Both the position numbers and the translations under genes were made by a program. Below the pieces are notes generated by a model. It had not been told where the DNA came from and made no database searches. It saw nothing but the letters and a program-made list of their open reading frames with translations. 64,000 nucleotides of DNA from UBA2377 sp964429385 (GTDB lineage: Bacteria > Verrucomicrobiota > Verrucomicrobiia > Opitutales > Opitutaceae), in NCBI GenBank assembly GCA_964429385.1, contig CAYSBR010000013.1, positions 3,930-67,929 of the forward strand. Direction: 5' to 3'. Of the stretch, positions 62,758 through 64,000 are shown piece by piece (within the stretch, counting starts at the first letter, position 1; each line of letters opens with the position of its first letter).

Positions 62758-64000
62758 TCAACCGGACCCGTAGGTGTCGAGATCCACGAGGATCTCGCGG
62801 GGGGAGGAGCCGTTTTCCGGGCCGACGATGCCCTTGTCTTCCATGAGGTCCATGATGCGGGCGGCGCGGTTATAGCCGATGCGCAGCCGGCGCTGGATCA
62901 TTGAGGTGGAGGCGCGCTTAGTGGACTTGAGCACGTCGAGCGCCTGCTGGAAGAGTTCCCCATCGTCGCCGAGGTCACCGTTGTCGCCGCCGTCTCCATC
63001 ATCATCTTCGTCGGAGGCCGCGCGATCGATCTGCTGCTGCACGGATTGGGCGTATTGCGGCGGGCCGTTGCGCTTGAGGAACTCGACCATCTCGATGACT
63101 TCGTCGTCGGCCACAAAGGCGCCCTGGGCGCGCACGAGGCGGGAGCTGCCCGGGGGAGAGAAGAGCATGTCGCCGCGACCGATGAGGGTGTCGGCGCCCT
63201 TGGTGTCGAGGATGGTGCGCGAGTCCACCTGCGAGGCGACCTGGAAGGCGATGCGCGAGGGGAGGTTGGCCTTGATGACGCCGGTGATGACGTTCACCGA
63301 GGGGCGCTGGGTGGCGATGATGAGGTGGATGCCGGCGGCGCGGGCGAGCTGGGCGAGGCGGGCGATGCTGGTCTCGATCTCGGCGGGGTTGACCATCATG
63401 AGGTCGGCGAGTTCGTCGATGATGGCGACGATGTAGGGCAGGCGCTCGGGGATCTCGATTTCGTCGGCCACGCCATCGAGCTCGGCCTGTTCGCCGACGG
63501 CCGGGAATTCGGCGGCCTTGGGGTCTTTCTTGCGGTTGTTGAAGCCGACGATGTTGCGGACGTTGACCTTGGCGAATATCTGGTAGCGCTGCTCCATCTC
63601 GCTGAGGAGCCACTTGAGGGCGCCGGGGACCTTCTTCGGCTCGGTCACCACGGGGATGAGCATTTGCGGAAGCGTGTTGAAGATCTTCAGTTCGACGACC
63701 TTCGGGTCCACCATGATGAGGCGCACATCCTTGGGGCTCTTGGAGTAGAGGATGGAGGCGACGATGGAGTTGATGCAGACGGATTTGCCCGAACCGGTGG
63801 CGCCGGCGATGAGCAGGTGGGGCATCTTGGTGAGGTCGGAGATCAGCGGTTTGCCGGAGACGTCCTTGCCGAGGGCGATGGGCAGCTCCGCCTTGGCCTG
63901 GACCCAGTCCTCGGCCTCGATGATCTCGCGCATGCCCACGGGGGTGGGATGCTGATTAGGGACCTCCACCCCCACGGCGGCCTTGCCGGGAATGGGGGCG
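62758..64000 (-). CDS. ftsK: DNA translocase FtsK, C-terminal part (cut by window edge)
   Basis: The last 414 or so residues of FtsK/SpoIIIE, with the frame open through the right edge (APIPGKAAVGVEVPN). The motor has HLLIAGATGSGKSVCINSIV (Walker A), YIVAIIDELADLMMV (Walker B) and HLIIATQRPSVNVITGVIKA. The gamma winged-helix domain at the end (ALDVLKSTKRASTSMIQRRL) reads polar DNA sequences such as KOPS. The protein pumps chromosome ends across the division septum. An acidic linker, DEDDDGDGGDNGDLGDD, between motor and gamma is longer than usual. Confidence 0.96.
   Translation of the reverse strand, partial: APIPGKAAVGVEVPNQHPTPVGMREIIEAEDWVQAKAELPIALGKDVSGKPLISDLTKMPHLLIAGATGSGKSVCINSIVASILYSKSPKDVRLIMVDPKVVELKIFNTLPQMLIPVVTEPKKVPGALKWLLSEMEQRYQIFAKVNVRNIVGFNNRKKDPKAAEFPAVGEQAELDGVADEIEIPERLPYIVAIIDELADLMMVNPAEIETSIARLAQLARAAGIHLIIATQRPSVNVITGVIKANLPSRIAFQVASQVDSRTILDTKGADTLIGRGDMLFSPPGSSRLVRAQGAFVADDEVIEMVEFLKRNGPPQYAQSVQQQIDRAASDEDDDGDGGDNGDLGDDGELFQQALDVLKSTKRASTSMIQRRLRIGYNRAARIMDLMEDKGIVGPENGSSPREILVDLDTYGSG

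Overview
The window is a GC-rich (roughly two-thirds G+C), densely coded bacterial chromosome segment. Gene content and style point to the Verrucomicrobia, most likely an Opitutaceae-type organism: a pseudopilin-rich type II secretion operon, a RibBX-type riboflavin gene, many carbohydrate-active enzymes, large TonB receptors, and short dispersed palindromes of the CCACAGATGA and AACCACGAAA kinds. The assignment is by overall impression only. A 10-base N run inside nuoF, flanked by foreign-looking sequence, shows this is a draft and probably metagenomic assembly.

Layout. 1-966: start of an Xaa-Pro aminopeptidase and a universal stress protein. 1061-7108: a divergent sugar locus. The minus strand carries a DgoD-like dehydratase, an SDR dehydrogenase and an SMP-30 lactonase, which fits the first steps of oxidative galactose breakdown. 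The plus strand carries a TIM-barrel glycosidase-like protein and a GH4 enzyme of the alpha-galacturonidase type. 7655-12958: a type II secretion operon (GspC-like, G, H, I, J, K, L, M) without the secretin, ATPase or GspF. 13076-13165: tRNA-Ser(GGA). 13361-27196: the respiratory complex I operon nuoB to nuoN, lacking nuoA and with nuoF broken by the assembly gap. 27315-33000: a double-length ThyX-like protein, an EEP phosphoesterase, a ComEC-like channel without its nuclease-type domain, and RarA. 33066-39318: a second glycosidase-like protein, ribBX-ribH-nusB, a frameshifted GxxExxY gene and ftsY. 39319-41811: a decayed accessory islet with an IS110 relic, two orphan ORFs, integrase and vapC relics, and an intact DUF433/DUF5615 pair. 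42007-52347: a metal-handling island, with a His-rich ZnuD-like receptor, a DUF2946-like protein, a CusF-like protein, cytochrome c, a CTCCQ-motif beta-propeller, a second TonB receptor, a COG0523 GTPase and a WD40 protein. 52658-56520: a sugar ABC importer without an ATPase. 56590-64000: a Rieske ferredoxin, an aldose epimerase-like protein, the NfeD-NfeD-FloA membrane-microdomain operon, RodZ and FtsK.

How the genes fit together. The sugar loci feed oxidative central metabolism and complex I. The secretion operon, the two TonB receptors and the ABC importer fit a heterotroph that degrades polysaccharide. The strongest candidate for an under-described system is the co-directional metal island at 42007-49998. 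A TonB receptor, a CTCCQ propeller, a lipoprotein cytochrome c and a CusF-like protein are packed 12-22 bases apart. This unit is separated from a DUF2946/ZnuD-like pair by a 118-base element that folds into nested stems.
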